Assembly (NCBI GenBank): GCA_043762325.1
Contig: JAYUMU010000151.1
Span: 1 to 64,000 of the forward strand
Direction of reading: 5' to 3'
DNA from: JANXSS01 sp025356535
GTDB lineage: Bacteria; Pseudomonadota; Gammaproteobacteria; Burkholderiales; Burkholderiaceae_D
DNA length: 64,000 bases
Position 1 is the first letter of the stretch. Each line of letters starts with the position of its first letter. The notes under the pieces were generated by a model, which was given only the letters and a program-made list of their open reading frames with translations, searched no databases and was not told where the DNA came from. The position numbers were made by a program, and so were the translations under genes. Of the stretch, positions 10,985 to 19,517 are shown one piece after another.

Positions 10985-11800
10985 TCACTTTCCTTTAAAA
11001 ATGCGCTTGAACAGACCCGGCTTTTCATAGGTCGCAAAGCGCAGCGGCACTTCTTCGCCGAGGAAGCGCGCCACCACATCCTTGTAGGCTTCCGAGACTT
11101 CGCTGCCGGTGATGTGGATTGCCGGATTGCCCTGGTTGGATGCATGCAGCACCGATTCGGATTCCGGAATGATGCCGATCAATGGAATGCGCAGGATCTC
11201 CTGGACGTCAGTGTAGGACAGCATTTCGCCGGCTTCGACGCGTTTGGGCACATAGCGAGTGATCAGCAGGTGCTCCTTGACCGGCGTGCCGCCGTTCTGG
11301 GCGCGGCGCGATTTCGCCTGGATGATGCCGAGAATGCGGTCCGAGTCGCGCACCGAGGAGACTTCCGGATTGGTGACGATCACGGCTTCGTCGGCGAAGG
11401 TCAGCGCCATCACGGCGCCGCGCTCGATGCCGGCGGGCGAGTCGCAGATGATGTATTCGAAACCCATCTCGGCCAGGTCTTTCAGTACGCGCTCGACGCC
11501 TTCTTCCGACAGCGCATCCTTGTCGCGGGTTTGCGAGGCTGGCAGCACGAACAGGTTCTCGCAGTGCTTGTCCTTGATCAGCGCCTGGTTCAGGGTCGCC
11601 TCGCCATTGATGACGTTGATCAGATCGTAGACCACGCGCCGCTCGCAACCCATGATCAGGTCAAGGTTACGCAGGCCAACGTCGAAGTCGAGCACCGCGG
11701 TTTTATGTCCGCGCAACGCCAGACCGGACGCAAAGCTGGCGCTCGACGTCGTCTTGCCGACGCCTCCCTTGCCAGACGTAACCACGATGATTTTTGCCAC
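10985..11800 (-). CDS. minD: Septum site-determining ATPase MinD
   Basis: A ParA-type ATPase that binds membrane in the ATP state and recruits MinC. It has 271 residues. The deviant Walker A GKGGVGKTT is at about 10-18, LDFDVGLRNLD follows, and the C-terminal amphipathic membrane-targeting helix ends KPGLFKRIFKGK. The start is GTG at 11800 (MAKIIVVTSGKGG), preceded by CAGGAG; no ATG gives the canonical N-terminus. It is the middle gene of minCDE. Confidence 0.96.
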   Translation of the reverse strand: MAKIIVVTSGKGGVGKTTSSASFASGLALRGHKTAVLDFDVGLRNLDLIMGCERRVVYDLINVINGEATLNQALIKDKHCENLFVLPASQTRDKDALSEEGVERVLKDLAEMGFEYIICDSPAGIERGAVMALTFADEAVIVTNPEVSSVRDSDRILGIIQAKSRRAQNGGTPVKEHLLITRYVPKRVEAGEMLSYTDVQEILRIPLIGIIPESESVLHASNQGNPAIHITGSEVSEAYKDVVARFLGEEVPLRFATYEKPGLFKRIFKGK

Positions 11801-11840
11801 AGAAGACTCCTGTTGAATATGAAACATGCTGATGAAGATG

Positions 11841-12596
11841 TCAGTGCCGGGCACCCGCCTGCAGCCCGACGATGTCGAGGCGGTCGCCTGCCAGTCGCAC
11901 CTGTACCGAATGCTGCGCCACGCCATCCGGATAGCCGTCGTCGAAGGTGCGATACACACCTGCGATCGACACCAGTTCGGCTTCCATGCTGAGGGCAAAG
12001 ATGCGTGCCTCGGGATTGCCGCTGGCGCCTGCAAGTGCGCGGCCGCGCAACGGCGCATAGACATGAATGCTGCCGTCGGCAATGAGCTCGGCGCCGTTGT
12101 TGACGGCGGCGGTGACGATCAGGTCGCTGCCGCGCGCATAAATGCGCTGCCCGGCGCGCACCGGCATGTCGACGATCATGGCCAGCATCGATACCGGATG
12201 GCTTGCCGCCGGCGATGGCGCAACCGCCCGTGGCGCCGGCGCAGGTGCCGCCTCGGGACGGGGACGGGCCGCACTGTTGTCCAGGCTCAGGCCGTGCGCA
12301 AGGATCGCCGGCTGCATCGCTGGCGGCGCATTGCGCACGGCAACCGGGTTCAGGCTGTAGCTTTGAAACAAGGCAATCAGTGCGGACCAGTCGATGCGCT
12401 GCGCCGCAGGCGTGCCGGCAATCGAAGCAACGTCGATGACGGCGAATTCACGATCAAAAAAACCGGCGTCGCCTGAAGTCATGTCGCGCAAGGCTGCATC
12501 GATCACGTTCAGATCCGGATCATGCAGGGTCGCTGCAACGGCGACGACAGTGGCGATCTTTATTTCAAGCGCAGCGGACGCAGGAATCTTTGACAT
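11841..12596 (-). CDS. minC: Septum site-determining protein MinC
   Basis: Inhibitor of FtsZ polymerisation, positioned by MinD. It has 251 residues: an N-terminal FtsZ-binding domain (~8-105), a Pro/Ala-rich linker of roughly 30 residues, and a C-terminal beta-helical MinD-binding domain with VRAGQRIYARGSDLIV and GSIHVYAPLRGRALAG motifs. ATG 12596 gives MSKIPASAALEIK. It is the first gene of the minCDE operon, 40 bp before minD. Confidence 0.94.
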   Translation of the reverse strand: MSKIPASAALEIKIATVVAVAATLHDPDLNVIDAALRDMTSGDAGFFDREFAVIDVASIAGTPAAQRIDWSALIALFQSYSLNPVAVRNAPPAMQPAILAHGLSLDNSAARPRPEAAPAPAPRAVAPSPAASHPVSMLAMIVDMPVRAGQRIYARGSDLIVTAAVNNGAELIADGSIHVYAPLRGRALAGASGNPEARIFALSMEAELVSIAGVYRTFDDGYPDGVAQHSVQVRLAGDRLDIVGLQAGARH

Positions 12597-13066
12597 AAGG
12601 AATTGGGCAGCGATCCGGAAACCGGAAAGTAGGTACTGTGGAAACAAGGGCATCGACGACCTGGAAAGCTGGTCGCGACGTGGCCGGGGCAAAGAATATT
12701 ATACCTGCTGCAGCAACCATTATTAGCGACTTACGGCGGTCGAATCGCTTGCATCGACATTCATCCTACAAATACGGCGGCTCGTACAGCACTAGTGTCC
12801 GCTTAATGTTGGTAGCAGCACATACCGCACCTGGCTTAGCCCGTAGTCTCGTGAAAAGGAGCGTCGTGCCGTGTATCGCAGTCCGGCCAAACCGGCATTT
12901 TTCCCGCTATCCGAGCTACATGCCGACGTCGCATGTCCCATGGATGATTGCCGTGCCAGGCAGTCATCACGCATTGGTTTGTCAGGTTTGGAAAGCCGAT
13001 CCGACGAATGAATGCCCTCATACAATCTCATAGTATTTCAGCTATCGGCCTGGTTTGAAACTGCGA

Positions 13067-13093
13067 TTAGCAGTCGACGGGTTGGAGTGCTAA
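13067..13093 (+). promoter_or_regulatory. CIRCE operator (HrcA binding site) upstream of rpoH
   Basis: The sequence reads TTAGCAGTC, nine bases, GAGTGCTAA. It matches the CIRCE consensus TTAGCACTC-N9-GAGTGCTAA at 17 of 18 positions with the exact 9-bp spacer. The right arm overlaps an extended -10 (TGCTAATAT), so HrcA bound here would block polymerase. It ends 70 bp before the rpoH start codon. Confidence 0.93.
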
Positions 13094-13096
13094 TAT
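13088..13096 (+). promoter_or_regulatory. Probable rpoH extended -10 promoter element
   Basis: TGC followed by TAATAT (13091-13096) forms an extended -10 hexamer. The -35 region at 17-bp spacing (13068-13073, TAGCAG) is weak, as extended -10 promoters allow. Predicted start of transcription is about 13103, leaving a ~60-nt leader. It lies inside the CIRCE palindrome. Confidence 0.55.
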
Positions 13097-13163
13097 ATCG
13101 TTTCAGTGTCTGCCAGAGGGGTTTCCCGAGGCGGCACCTTCTTCAGGAGAGCAAGGAGAACGC

Positions 13164-14060
13164 ATGAAATTATCAGCTGAGACATCTGCATTAATCCCGG
13201 CGAATGCCGCTTTGTCACTTGGTTTTACCGGCAACCTGGGCAATATCGATGCTTACATCTCCGCCGTGAACCGGCTGCCGATGCTGACCCATGAAGAAGA
13301 AATGTCCTTTGCCCGCAAGCTGCGCGACAACAATGACCTCGCTGCCGCGCAGTCGCTGGTGCTGTCGCACCTGCGCCTGGTGGTGTCGATTGCGCGCGGT
13401 TACCTGGGATATGGTCTGCCCCATGCCGACCTCATACAGGAAGGCAATATCGGCTTGATGAAGGCGGTCAAGCGCTTCGATCCGGACCAGGGCGTACGGC
13501 TGGTGTCGTATGCAATGCACTGGATCAAGGCAGAGATGCATGAGTACATCTTGAAGAACTGGCGCTTGGTCAAAGTTGCGACGACCAAGGCGCAGCGCAA
13601 GCTGTTTTTCAACCTGCGCAGCCACAAGACCGGACTCGACTCGATGACGCCGACCCAGGTCGATGCCCTGGCGAAGACGCTCAACGTCAAGCGCGAGGAA
13701 GTCATCGAGATGGAAACCCGGCTGTCGGGTCGTGACATCGCACTGGAGTCGCCAACCGATGACGAGGACGACCGGTTCGCACCGATCGCCTATCTGTCGT
13801 CGGAGCGCAACGAGCCGACCAAGGTCATCGAGGCGCAGCAGTACGACCGCTTGCAGAGCGAGGGACTCGAGAGCGCGCTGGGCAAGCTCGACGACCGCTC
13901 GCGGCGCATCGTGGAAGCCCGCTGGCTGGCAAACGACGACGGCTCCGGCGCGACCCTGCATGAGCTGGCAGATGAGTTCGGCGTGTCGGCAGAGCGCATC
14001 CGGCAGATCGAAGCAGTCGCCCTGAAGAAGATGAAGGGATCGCTGGCGGCTTACGCCTGA
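13164..14060 (+). CDS. rpoH: RNA polymerase heat-shock sigma factor RpoH (sigma-32)
   Basis: Directs RNA polymerase to heat-shock promoters. The 298 residues carry sigma-70 regions 1.2 to 4.2. The RpoH box QRKLFFNLR at 144-152, diagnostic for sigma-32, is intact. Region 2 includes DLIQEGNIGLMKAVKRFDP, and the C-terminal HTH is EFGVSAERIRQIEAVALKKM. ATG 13164 is preceded by AGCAAGGAGAACGC. The CIRCE site upstream suggests that HrcA controls it. A strong terminator follows. Confidence 0.97.
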   Translation: MKLSAETSALIPANAALSLGFTGNLGNIDAYISAVNRLPMLTHEEEMSFARKLRDNNDLAAAQSLVLSHLRLVVSIARGYLGYGLPHADLIQEGNIGLMKAVKRFDPDQGVRLVSYAMHWIKAEMHEYILKNWRLVKVATTKAQRKLFFNLRSHKTGLDSMTPTQVDALAKTLNVKREEVIEMETRLSGRDIALESPTDDEDDRFAPIAYLSSERNEPTKVIEAQQYDRLQSEGLESALGKLDDRSRRIVEARWLANDDGSGATLHELADEFGVSAERIRQIEAVALKKMKGSLAAYA

Positions 14061-14101
14061 GGTGGCAAGCAACCGGCAGGCTTGAACGGTGTGCCGGCCG
14101 G

Positions 14102-14132
14102 AAAAAGGGCGTTCCTCGGAACGCCCTTTTTT
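14102..14132. terminator. Bidirectional terminator between rpoH and the Sco gene
   Basis: Inverted arms GGGCGTTCC (14107-14115) and GGAACGCCC (14118-14126) are flanked by A's on the left and T's on the right (14127-14132). The element can therefore terminate rpoH on the plus strand and the cox/Sco operon on the minus strand, whose last stop codon overlaps it. Confidence 0.88.
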
Positions 14133-14730
14133 ACTGGAGCAACAGTTTAATGTCGTGCACGATCGGCGCCGGTCCCTGGCCGTGTCGCACGAACAGGCGA
14201 ACGCGACCCTGGCGGTCGAAGACATAGCTGCCGGCAGTATGGTCGATGGTGTAGTTCGCAGGATCCTTGCCCGGCACCTTCTGACAGAACACCTTGAATT
14301 CCTTGGCAACCTTTGCCGTGGCTGCCGCGTCGCCGTACAGGCCGAGGAAGCGCCGGTCGAATGCAGGCACGTACTGCGACAGAAGCTGCTGCGAGTCGCG
14401 CGCCGGGTCGAGGGTAATGAACAGCACCTGCAGATCGTCGGCCTGCTTGCCGAGTTGCCGCATGACGGCAGCCATTTCAGCCATCGTCGTGGGACAGACA
14501 TCCGGACACTGGGTATAGCCGAAGAAGACGAGCACCGCACGGCCCTTGAAGTCGGCCAGGGAGCGCGGCTTGCCGTTGTGGTCGGTCAGGGCGAAATCCC
14601 GGGCGTAGTCAAGTCCGGTCAGGTCGGTATTCTGGAAGACGGGTTTTTCGTCGCAGCCGCACAGTGCCACGGCCATGCACAACAGCAGCATCTGCATCAG
14701 GAACCTGCTGCGCATTCGCATGGGTTGCAT
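14131..14730 (-). CDS. SCO1/SenC family copper chaperone lipoprotein
   Basis: Delivers copper to, or reduces cysteines of, the CuA centre of cytochrome c oxidase. The 199-residue protein starts with a lipoprotein signal whose lipobox ends LCGC (Cys ~24-26), so it is probably anchored on the periplasmic side. A thioredoxin fold follows with the copper motif CPDVC at about 75-79 and the distal His in DHTAGS near 164. ATG 14730 is 2 bp after the ctaB stop. It is the last gene of the cox operon. Confidence 0.92.
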   Translation of the reverse strand: MQPMRMRSRFLMQMLLLCMAVALCGCDEKPVFQNTDLTGLDYARDFALTDHNGKPRSLADFKGRAVLVFFGYTQCPDVCPTTMAEMAAVMRQLGKQADDLQVLFITLDPARDSQQLLSQYVPAFDRRFLGLYGDAAATAKVAKEFKVFCQKVPGKDPANYTIDHTAGSYVFDRQGRVRLFVRHGQGPAPIVHDIKLLLQ

Positions 14731-14732
14731 GG

Positions 14733-15623
14733 TCAGAAACGCACGTAATGGTCGAGCAACAGTGCCGCAAACAGCAGCGAAAGATAGATGATCGAGTACG
14801 CAAAGGTCTTGCGGGCGATCTGGTCGGTGTAATGCCGGTAGATCTGCCAGGCGTACCAGAGAAAGATCGCGTCGAGGACGGCTGCCGCAGCCAGGTAGAT
14901 CACGCCGCTCATGGAGACGGCAAACGGCAGCATCGTCGTTGCCACCAGCGCGATGGTGTAGAGCCAGACATGAAACTGGGTGAACTGCATGCCGTGGGTA
15001 ATGGGCAGCATCGGCAGGCCGGACTTTGCGTAATCGTCGCGCCGGTACAAGGCAAGCGCCCAGAAATGCGGCGGCGTCCAGACGAAGATGATCAGCACCA
15101 GGATCCACGCCTGCATTGGCACGTCGTTGGCGATTGCCGCCCAGCCGAGCGCCGGCGGCATGGCACCGGCCAGGCCGCCGATGACGATGTTCTGCGGCGT
15201 GGCCGGCTTCAGAATGATTGTGTAGATGATGGCATAACCGACAAAGGTGGCAAAGGTCAGCCACATCGTCAGGGGATTGACGAAGGCAAACAGGACCCAC
15301 ATGCCGGCGCCGCCGATGACGCCGGAAAACACCAGCGTTTGCGGTACCGTGATTTCGCCGCGTGCCATTGGCCGGCGGGCAGTACGCGCCATGCGCGAAT
15401 CGATCTCGCGCTCGACCAGGCAATTGACCGCGAAGGCCGCGCCCGCCAGCAGCCAGATGCCGGCCGTTGCAGCCACCACGGTCTGCCAGTCCGGCAGTCC
15501 GGGAGTGGCCAGGAACATGCCGATTACCGCGCAAAAGACCGCCAGCTGCGTCACGCGCGGCTTGGTCAGCGCCCAGTACTGGGCAATGCGGTTCGGAGGC
15601 GTGGCGGAGGTCAGAGAGGTCAC
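14733..15623 (-). CDS. ctaB: Protoheme IX farnesyltransferase (heme O synthase)
   Basis: An integral membrane UbiA-family enzyme that farnesylates heme B to heme O, the first step of heme A synthesis. It has eight to nine hydrophobic segments, the prenyl-diphosphate motif NCLVEREIDSRMARTARRPM, and a second loop YRRDDYAKSGLPMLP. I choose GTG 15623, four bases after the ctaA stop (296 residues). A TTG at 15659 would add 12 poorly conserved residues and overlap ctaA. Neither has a strong ribosome-binding site, so the start is uncertain. Confidence 0.92.
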   Translation of the reverse strand: MTSLTSATPPNRIAQYWALTKPRVTQLAVFCAVIGMFLATPGLPDWQTVVAATAGIWLLAGAAFAVNCLVEREIDSRMARTARRPMARGEITVPQTLVFSGVIGGAGMWVLFAFVNPLTMWLTFATFVGYAIIYTIILKPATPQNIVIGGLAGAMPPALGWAAIANDVPMQAWILVLIIFVWTPPHFWALALYRRDDYAKSGLPMLPITHGMQFTQFHVWLYTIALVATTMLPFAVSMSGVIYLAAAAVLDAIFLWYAWQIYRHYTDQIARKTFAYSIIYLSLLFAALLLDHYVRF

Positions 15624-15627
15624 GGAA

Positions 15628-16881
15628 TCAGGTGGAGTAGGCAGGTCCGGCTGCCGCAACCGGCTGCTTGAACGGAGATCCTGGGGCGCGCGCAGCGCTG
15701 AAAGCCTTGTAGTTTAACATGGCCAACAGCAGCACGAGCAGTGCTGCACCGGCGTTGTGCGCAACTGCCAGCGCCAGCGGCCATTGCAGGTAGATCGTCG
15801 CAACGCCGGTGGCGAACTGCAGGCACAGTGCGCCAAGCAGCCAGATTGCGTGCCTGCGCGTTGCGCTCACCCGCAGCGCCCGCAGCGCCAGCCAGACATT
15901 TGCGGCAATGACGAGGAATGCGAAATTACGGTGCGTCCAGTGAATTGCGGTGAGCGCGGCAAAAGGCAGGTAGGCGCCGCCGGCAGTCATGCCGAGCTGA
16001 CGCCATAGCGAAAACCCATGACCGTAATCCATCTCCGGTATCAGCTGGCCGTGACACAGCGGAAAATCGGTACAGGCCAGGGTCGCATAATTCGTGCTGA
16101 CCCAGCCGCCGAGGGCGATCTGCATGACCAGAAAAGCCAGGGCAATGATGGCTGGCCGGCGCAGGCCGGCGGCCGCGCCACCCTGGCCTGCAGGTCGGTC
16201 CGGGTCCGACGCCGGGCCGGTCGATGCGGTTTTTTGCGACGCCGGCATTGCATGCGGCGCCGGTTGTGCATTGCGATCCAGGTTTTGCGCCGTATCCTGT
16301 TGCGCCTTGAGCCAGGCCAACAGACCAAGCAATCCCATGCCCAGGAGCAGATGTGTCGTGACAATCACCGGCTGCAGCTTTTGCGTTACGGTCCAGGCAC
16401 CGAACGCGCCTTGCAGGCAGACGAATCCGAACAGCGCCGTCGGCAGCCACGGCGAGGGCGCCCTGCCCGACGCCTCATGAGAAACTCGCCCGCGTCGCGC
16501 CAGCCACCAGCGCCGCCAGGCAAGCAGCATCAGCGCCACGATCAGTACGCCGACTGCCATTGCCAGATACCGGTGGATCATTTCGATCCAGGCTTTGACG
16601 AGCGTCACCGGTCCGCCCGGCATGGCTGCTTGCGCTGCACTGATGTCGGCATGGGCCTGCAACGGATTTGCCTGGCCATAGCAGCCGGGCCAGTCCGGGC
16701 AGCCCAGCCCGGAATCGGTCAGCCGGGTGAAGCCACCGAAAACGATGAGGTCGAACGTCAGAAAGAGGGTAACGGCAACGAGCTTGCGAAACCGGTTGGC
16801 GTCGGTTGCCACCCAGACCAGCGACAACGGCAGGAGCGCGACCAGGAGACCCGTGATGGCAAGCTGCGCTGTCAGATGCAT
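15628..16881 (-). CDS. ctaA: Heme A synthase (COX15/CtaA family)
   Basis: A membrane enzyme that oxidises the C8 methyl of heme O to the formyl of heme A. The 417-residue protein has about eight transmembrane helices in two homologous halves. The GGFTRLTDSGLGCPDWPGCYG motif is at the first periplasmic loop, with heme-ligand His in EMIHRY, THLLLG, IHWTHR and AHNAGA. A hydrophilic ~50-residue loop rich in Ala/Pro lies mid-protein. The start is ATG 16881 because GAGG lies 8 bp upstream; an ATG two codons earlier is too close to it. Confidence 0.92.
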   Translation of the reverse strand: MHLTAQLAITGLLVALLPLSLVWVATDANRFRKLVAVTLFLTFDLIVFGGFTRLTDSGLGCPDWPGCYGQANPLQAHADISAAQAAMPGGPVTLVKAWIEMIHRYLAMAVGVLIVALMLLAWRRWWLARRGRVSHEASGRAPSPWLPTALFGFVCLQGAFGAWTVTQKLQPVIVTTHLLLGMGLLGLLAWLKAQQDTAQNLDRNAQPAPHAMPASQKTASTGPASDPDRPAGQGGAAAGLRRPAIIALAFLVMQIALGGWVSTNYATLACTDFPLCHGQLIPEMDYGHGFSLWRQLGMTAGGAYLPFAALTAIHWTHRNFAFLVIAANVWLALRALRVSATRRHAIWLLGALCLQFATGVATIYLQWPLALAVAHNAGAALLVLLLAMLNYKAFSAARAPGSPFKQPVAAAGPAYST

Positions 16882-16891
16882 TGCCATGACC

Positions 16892-17491
16892 TCAACCGAT
16901 GCTCGAAGCACGCAGCAGCTTGCCAAGATCCTTCTTGATCTTGTTCGGATCGGCGTCCTTGGGGAAGCGCATCATCAGGTTGCCCAGCGGATCGATCATG
17001 TACAGGTGATCGGTCGGTGTGCTGCCGGCGTCGGCCGGCAACCAGCCATTGACCACTTTCTGTGGCGCACGCAGCATGCGGGTGCCGTCGTATTCGCGCA
17101 TCAGCACGGTATCGAGCGGCTGATTGTCGGTGATCAGCCAGACCCGCTCGATGCGGCCCATCTCCTTGCCCTGCGTCAGGCGCAGCTGGCGCATTTCGTA
17201 CAGCTTCTTCTGGCAGGCCGCAGCACAGGCGCCGGAGTCGACCTGCAGCATGATCCACTTGCCCTTGTAGGCGTCGAGCGCCGTCGCATGACCGTCGAGG
17301 GAGGTGCTGCCGAGCAGCGGCGTCGGATACTTGCGGGGGTCGAGAATCTCGCCGTAATTGGTGCGCCCGCCCGGCTTTATGCCGTAATACGCGATGTAGG
17401 AGCCGATCAGGGGCGAGGCGCACACGGCGATGATGGCAAAGAGCTTCCATCTTCCGGCGGTTTTTTTCTTAACGGCTTGCTGATTTTCCAC
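16892..17491 (-). CDS. Membrane-anchored Sco-like protein with CxxxC motif
   Basis: A 199-residue protein with one N-terminal transmembrane helix (about 16-38) and a periplasmic domain carrying CAAAC in the sequence DSGACAAACQKK. The placement resembles the CxxxC of Sco proteins. It is often annotated only as a transmembrane protein within cox operons. A role in copper or thiol handling during oxidase assembly is inferred from motif and context. The GTG start at 17491 overlaps the SURF1 gene by 23 bp, implying coupled translation. Confidence 0.8.
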   Translation of the reverse strand: MENQQAVKKKTAGRWKLFAIIAVCASPLIGSYIAYYGIKPGGRTNYGEILDPRKYPTPLLGSTSLDGHATALDAYKGKWIMLQVDSGACAAACQKKLYEMRQLRLTQGKEMGRIERVWLITDNQPLDTVLMREYDGTRMLRAPQKVVNGWLPADAGSTPTDHLYMIDPLGNLMMRFPKDADPNKIKKDLGKLLRASSIG

Positions 17492-18203
17492 GTCTTAATC
17501 CTGTCACACAAAAGAACACTGCCGCCATCGCCGCCAGTGCATACCATTGGAATGCATAACCGAGATGGCGCTCGATGCCGCCGGACGGCCGGGGCCAGTC
17601 GCGTACCAGCCGGTCGGCCGTTTCACTGGTCTGTTCGACCAGCCAGGACTGTACCGGCAGGCCGCTGGCGCGGGCAAAGTCCGCCAGGTTCAGGTTTTGC
17701 AGGATCGCGCCCGGGCGCAGCAGCGGCGCCTGTCCAAGCTGCAGGACATGCCCCGGCGCGCGTCGCAGCGACCCTTCGATGACGACCGTACCCGGCGGCG
17801 TGGCCAGTGGCGGCAATCGCATCCGGTCATGCGGATCGCGTGCAGTCCAGCCGCGCTCGACCATCACCAACTGGTTGCTGCCGGTCAAACGAAACGGCAT
17901 CAGCACATACAGTCCGGCGTGTCCCTGGTGGGGTCGATTATCCAGATACAGTGGCCAGTCAGCCAGAAACTCCCCCTGTAGCCTGATGTGCCGGAATTCC
18001 AGTTCTGCCGCTGCGCCGGCGAGGGCGTCGGCAGCTAGCACCGACGCTTTGGTCCGCATTTCCAATTTTACTTCGATTGCCTGTTTCTGGTCGGCGCGCC
18101 GCATTTGCCACTGGCCCAGGGAAAGACCGATGCCCATCACCACCAGGGTCGCCAGAAACGGGATCAGCCGGAAGCGGAACTGCAGGCCCGAGATGAATCG
18201 CAT
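17469..18203 (-). CDS. SURF1 family cytochrome oxidase biogenesis protein
   Basis: Assists insertion of heme A into subunit I of cytochrome c oxidase. The 244-residue protein has the Surf1 layout: a transmembrane helix at each end (~11-31 and ~215-235) with a periplasmic domain between. Signatures visible are GQWQMRRADQK after the first helix, LYLDNRPHQGHAGLYVLMPF, VERGW, and RHLGYAFQWYALA before the last helix. ATG 18203 fits the family N-terminus MRFISGLQFRFRLIPF. It lies opposite the small DUF2909 gene. Confidence 0.9.
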   Translation of the reverse strand: MRFISGLQFRFRLIPFLATLVVMGIGLSLGQWQMRRADQKQAIEVKLEMRTKASVLAADALAGAAAELEFRHIRLQGEFLADWPLYLDNRPHQGHAGLYVLMPFRLTGSNQLVMVERGWTARDPHDRMRLPPLATPPGTVVIEGSLRRAPGHVLQLGQAPLLRPGAILQNLNLADFARASGLPVQSWLVEQTSETADRLVRDWPRPSGGIERHLGYAFQWYALAAMAAVFFCVTGLRRGKSASR

Positions 18204-18317
18204 TACAATAACGTTTTCATCAGAGCGGCGGCACCGGCCATGCCGAAAACTGATGCAGCCGGAACATCCTGCTGCTGCGCCGATGCACTTCTCGCCACGC
18301 CATTTTTTTTCAAGCCC

Positions 18318-18518
18318 ATGAGAATTCTCGTTGCCATTGCGTTCATCCTGATCATTGGGAGCCTTGCCTCCGCCCTGGTTTTTCTGATGAAGGACAAGGG
18401 CAAAAGCAATCGCACCGTCAAGGCACTGGCGTTTCGGGTCGGTTTTTCCATCACGCTGTTCGTCCTGCTTCTGGTTGCGAACCAGCTCGGATGGATACAG
18501 CCGACCGGGATTCGGTGA
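18318..18518 (+). CDS. DUF2909 small twin-transmembrane protein
   Basis: A 66-residue protein with two hydrophobic helices (~3-24 and ~42-60) joined by a basic KDKGKSNRTVKAL loop, the layout of DUF2909 'twin transmembrane' proteins. It is the only plus-strand gene inside the minus-strand cox block, between coxC and SURF1, a placement I know from other betaproteobacteria. A role in oxidase assembly is inference. No clear ribosome-binding site precedes ATG 18318. Confidence 0.8.
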   Translation: MRILVAIAFILIIGSLASALVFLMKDKGKSNRTVKALAFRVGFSITLFVLLLVANQLGWIQPTGIR

Positions 18519-18556
18519 CCTCAGGCGCTGCGCCTTGCCGAACCACCGCCAGACGT

Positions 18557-18584
18557 AAAAAGCCGCACCGAAGTGCGGCTTTTT
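18557..18584. terminator. Bidirectional terminator between DUF2909 gene and ctaE
   Basis: A perfect 8-bp stem AGCCGCAC/GTGCGGCT with a CGAA loop is flanked by AAAA (18557-18560) and TTTT (18581-18584). It can end the plus-strand DUF2909 transcript and attenuate the minus-strand cox operon after ctaE, or mark its end before a separate SURF1 unit. Confidence 0.85.
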
Positions 18585-18627
18585 CGTCTCCCGCAGGACC
18601 GCCGGGAAGGAACCGCTTGCTGCCTTC

Positions 18628-19488
18628 CTAGAGCCAGTAGACGACCACGTACAGTCCAAGCCAGACCACGTCGACGAAGTGCCAGTACCAGGCGGCGCCT
18701 TCGAAACCGAAATGCTGCTCGGGTGTGAAATGGCCCTTCATCACCCGGAACAGTATCACCGACAGCATGATCGCGCCGAGCGTGACATGGAAGCCGTGAA
18801 AGCCGGTCAGCATGAAGAAGGTCGAGCCGTAGATGCCCGAGGTCAGCTTCAGGTTGAGCTCGTGATAGGCATGCGCATACTCATAGACCTGGAAGCCCAT
18901 GAAGGTCGCCCCCAGAAGGATCGTTGCCGCCAGCCAGAACGCCGTCTTGGCACGATGGCCGACGCGCAGGGCGTGGTGGGCAATCGTCAGCGTGACGCCG
19001 GAGGTCAGCAGCAGCGCGGTGTTAATCGTCGGAATCGGGAACGGTCCCATGGTGCGGAAGGTCTCGATCGTGCCGGCCGGGCCGGGCGAGCCCCAGACGG
19101 CGCCGAAGTCCGGCCACAACAGTTTGTGGTCGAGGTCGCCCAGCCACGGCATCGTGATGCTGCGGGCATAGAACAGGGCGCCGAAAAATCCGGCAAAGAA
19201 CATCACTTCGGAAAAGATGAACCAGCTCATGCTCCAGCGAAACGAGACATCGATGCGGCTGTTGTACAGGCCGCCTTCGGACTCGGCGATCGCCTGGCCG
19301 AACCAGAAATACAGCACCACCAGGAAGCCGAGGAGGCCAAGCAGGTTTGCACCCATCCCCCAGGACACGCCGTTGACCCAGGCGGCAGCGCCGGCCATGG
19401 TCAGCAACAGTGATGCGCCGGCGAGGATCGGCCATTGCGACGGGCCCGGCACAAAGTAATAAGGGGCGTTCGCGTGCGGAGTACTCAT
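18628..19488 (-). CDS. ctaE: Cytochrome c oxidase subunit III
   Basis: Seven-helix subunit III of the aa3 oxidase. The 286 residues include SFRWSMSWFIFSEVMFFAGFF, TALLLTSGVT, the TGFHGFHVTLG motif with conserved His, and AAWYWHFVDVVWLGLYVVVYW at the C-terminus. I start at ATG 19488 (MSTPHAN) because CAGGAG lies six bases upstream. An ATG two codons earlier abuts that site. Confidence 0.96.
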   Translation of the reverse strand: MSTPHANAPYYFVPGPSQWPILAGASLLLTMAGAAAWVNGVSWGMGANLLGLLGFLVVLYFWFGQAIAESEGGLYNSRIDVSFRWSMSWFIFSEVMFFAGFFGALFYARSITMPWLGDLDHKLLWPDFGAVWGSPGPAGTIETFRTMGPFPIPTINTALLLTSGVTLTIAHHALRVGHRAKTAFWLAATILLGATFMGFQVYEYAHAYHELNLKLTSGIYGSTFFMLTGFHGFHVTLGAIMLSVILFRVMKGHFTPEQHFGFEGAAWYWHFVDVVWLGLYVVVYWL

Positions 19489-19517
19489 GTACATCTCCTG
19501 ATACGGATTTTAAAAAT

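Larger units (their letters stand above)
12597..13163. other. minC-rpoH divergent intergenic region
   Basis: 567 bp between the divergent minC and rpoH genes. On the minus strand a TATAAT (12698-12703) about 100 bp before minC is a plausible -10 for minCDE, without a good -35. The rpoH-proximal end carries a CIRCE element and an extended -10. The middle (about 12730-13020) has lower GC than the neighbourhood and frequent stops in most frames. I recognise no gene or mobile element in it. Confidence 0.6.

Noticed and set aside
12785..13031. Minus-strand frames here as a transposase remnant
   Set aside because: No recognisable transposase motif and no paired terminal repeats, so I do not call a mobile element.
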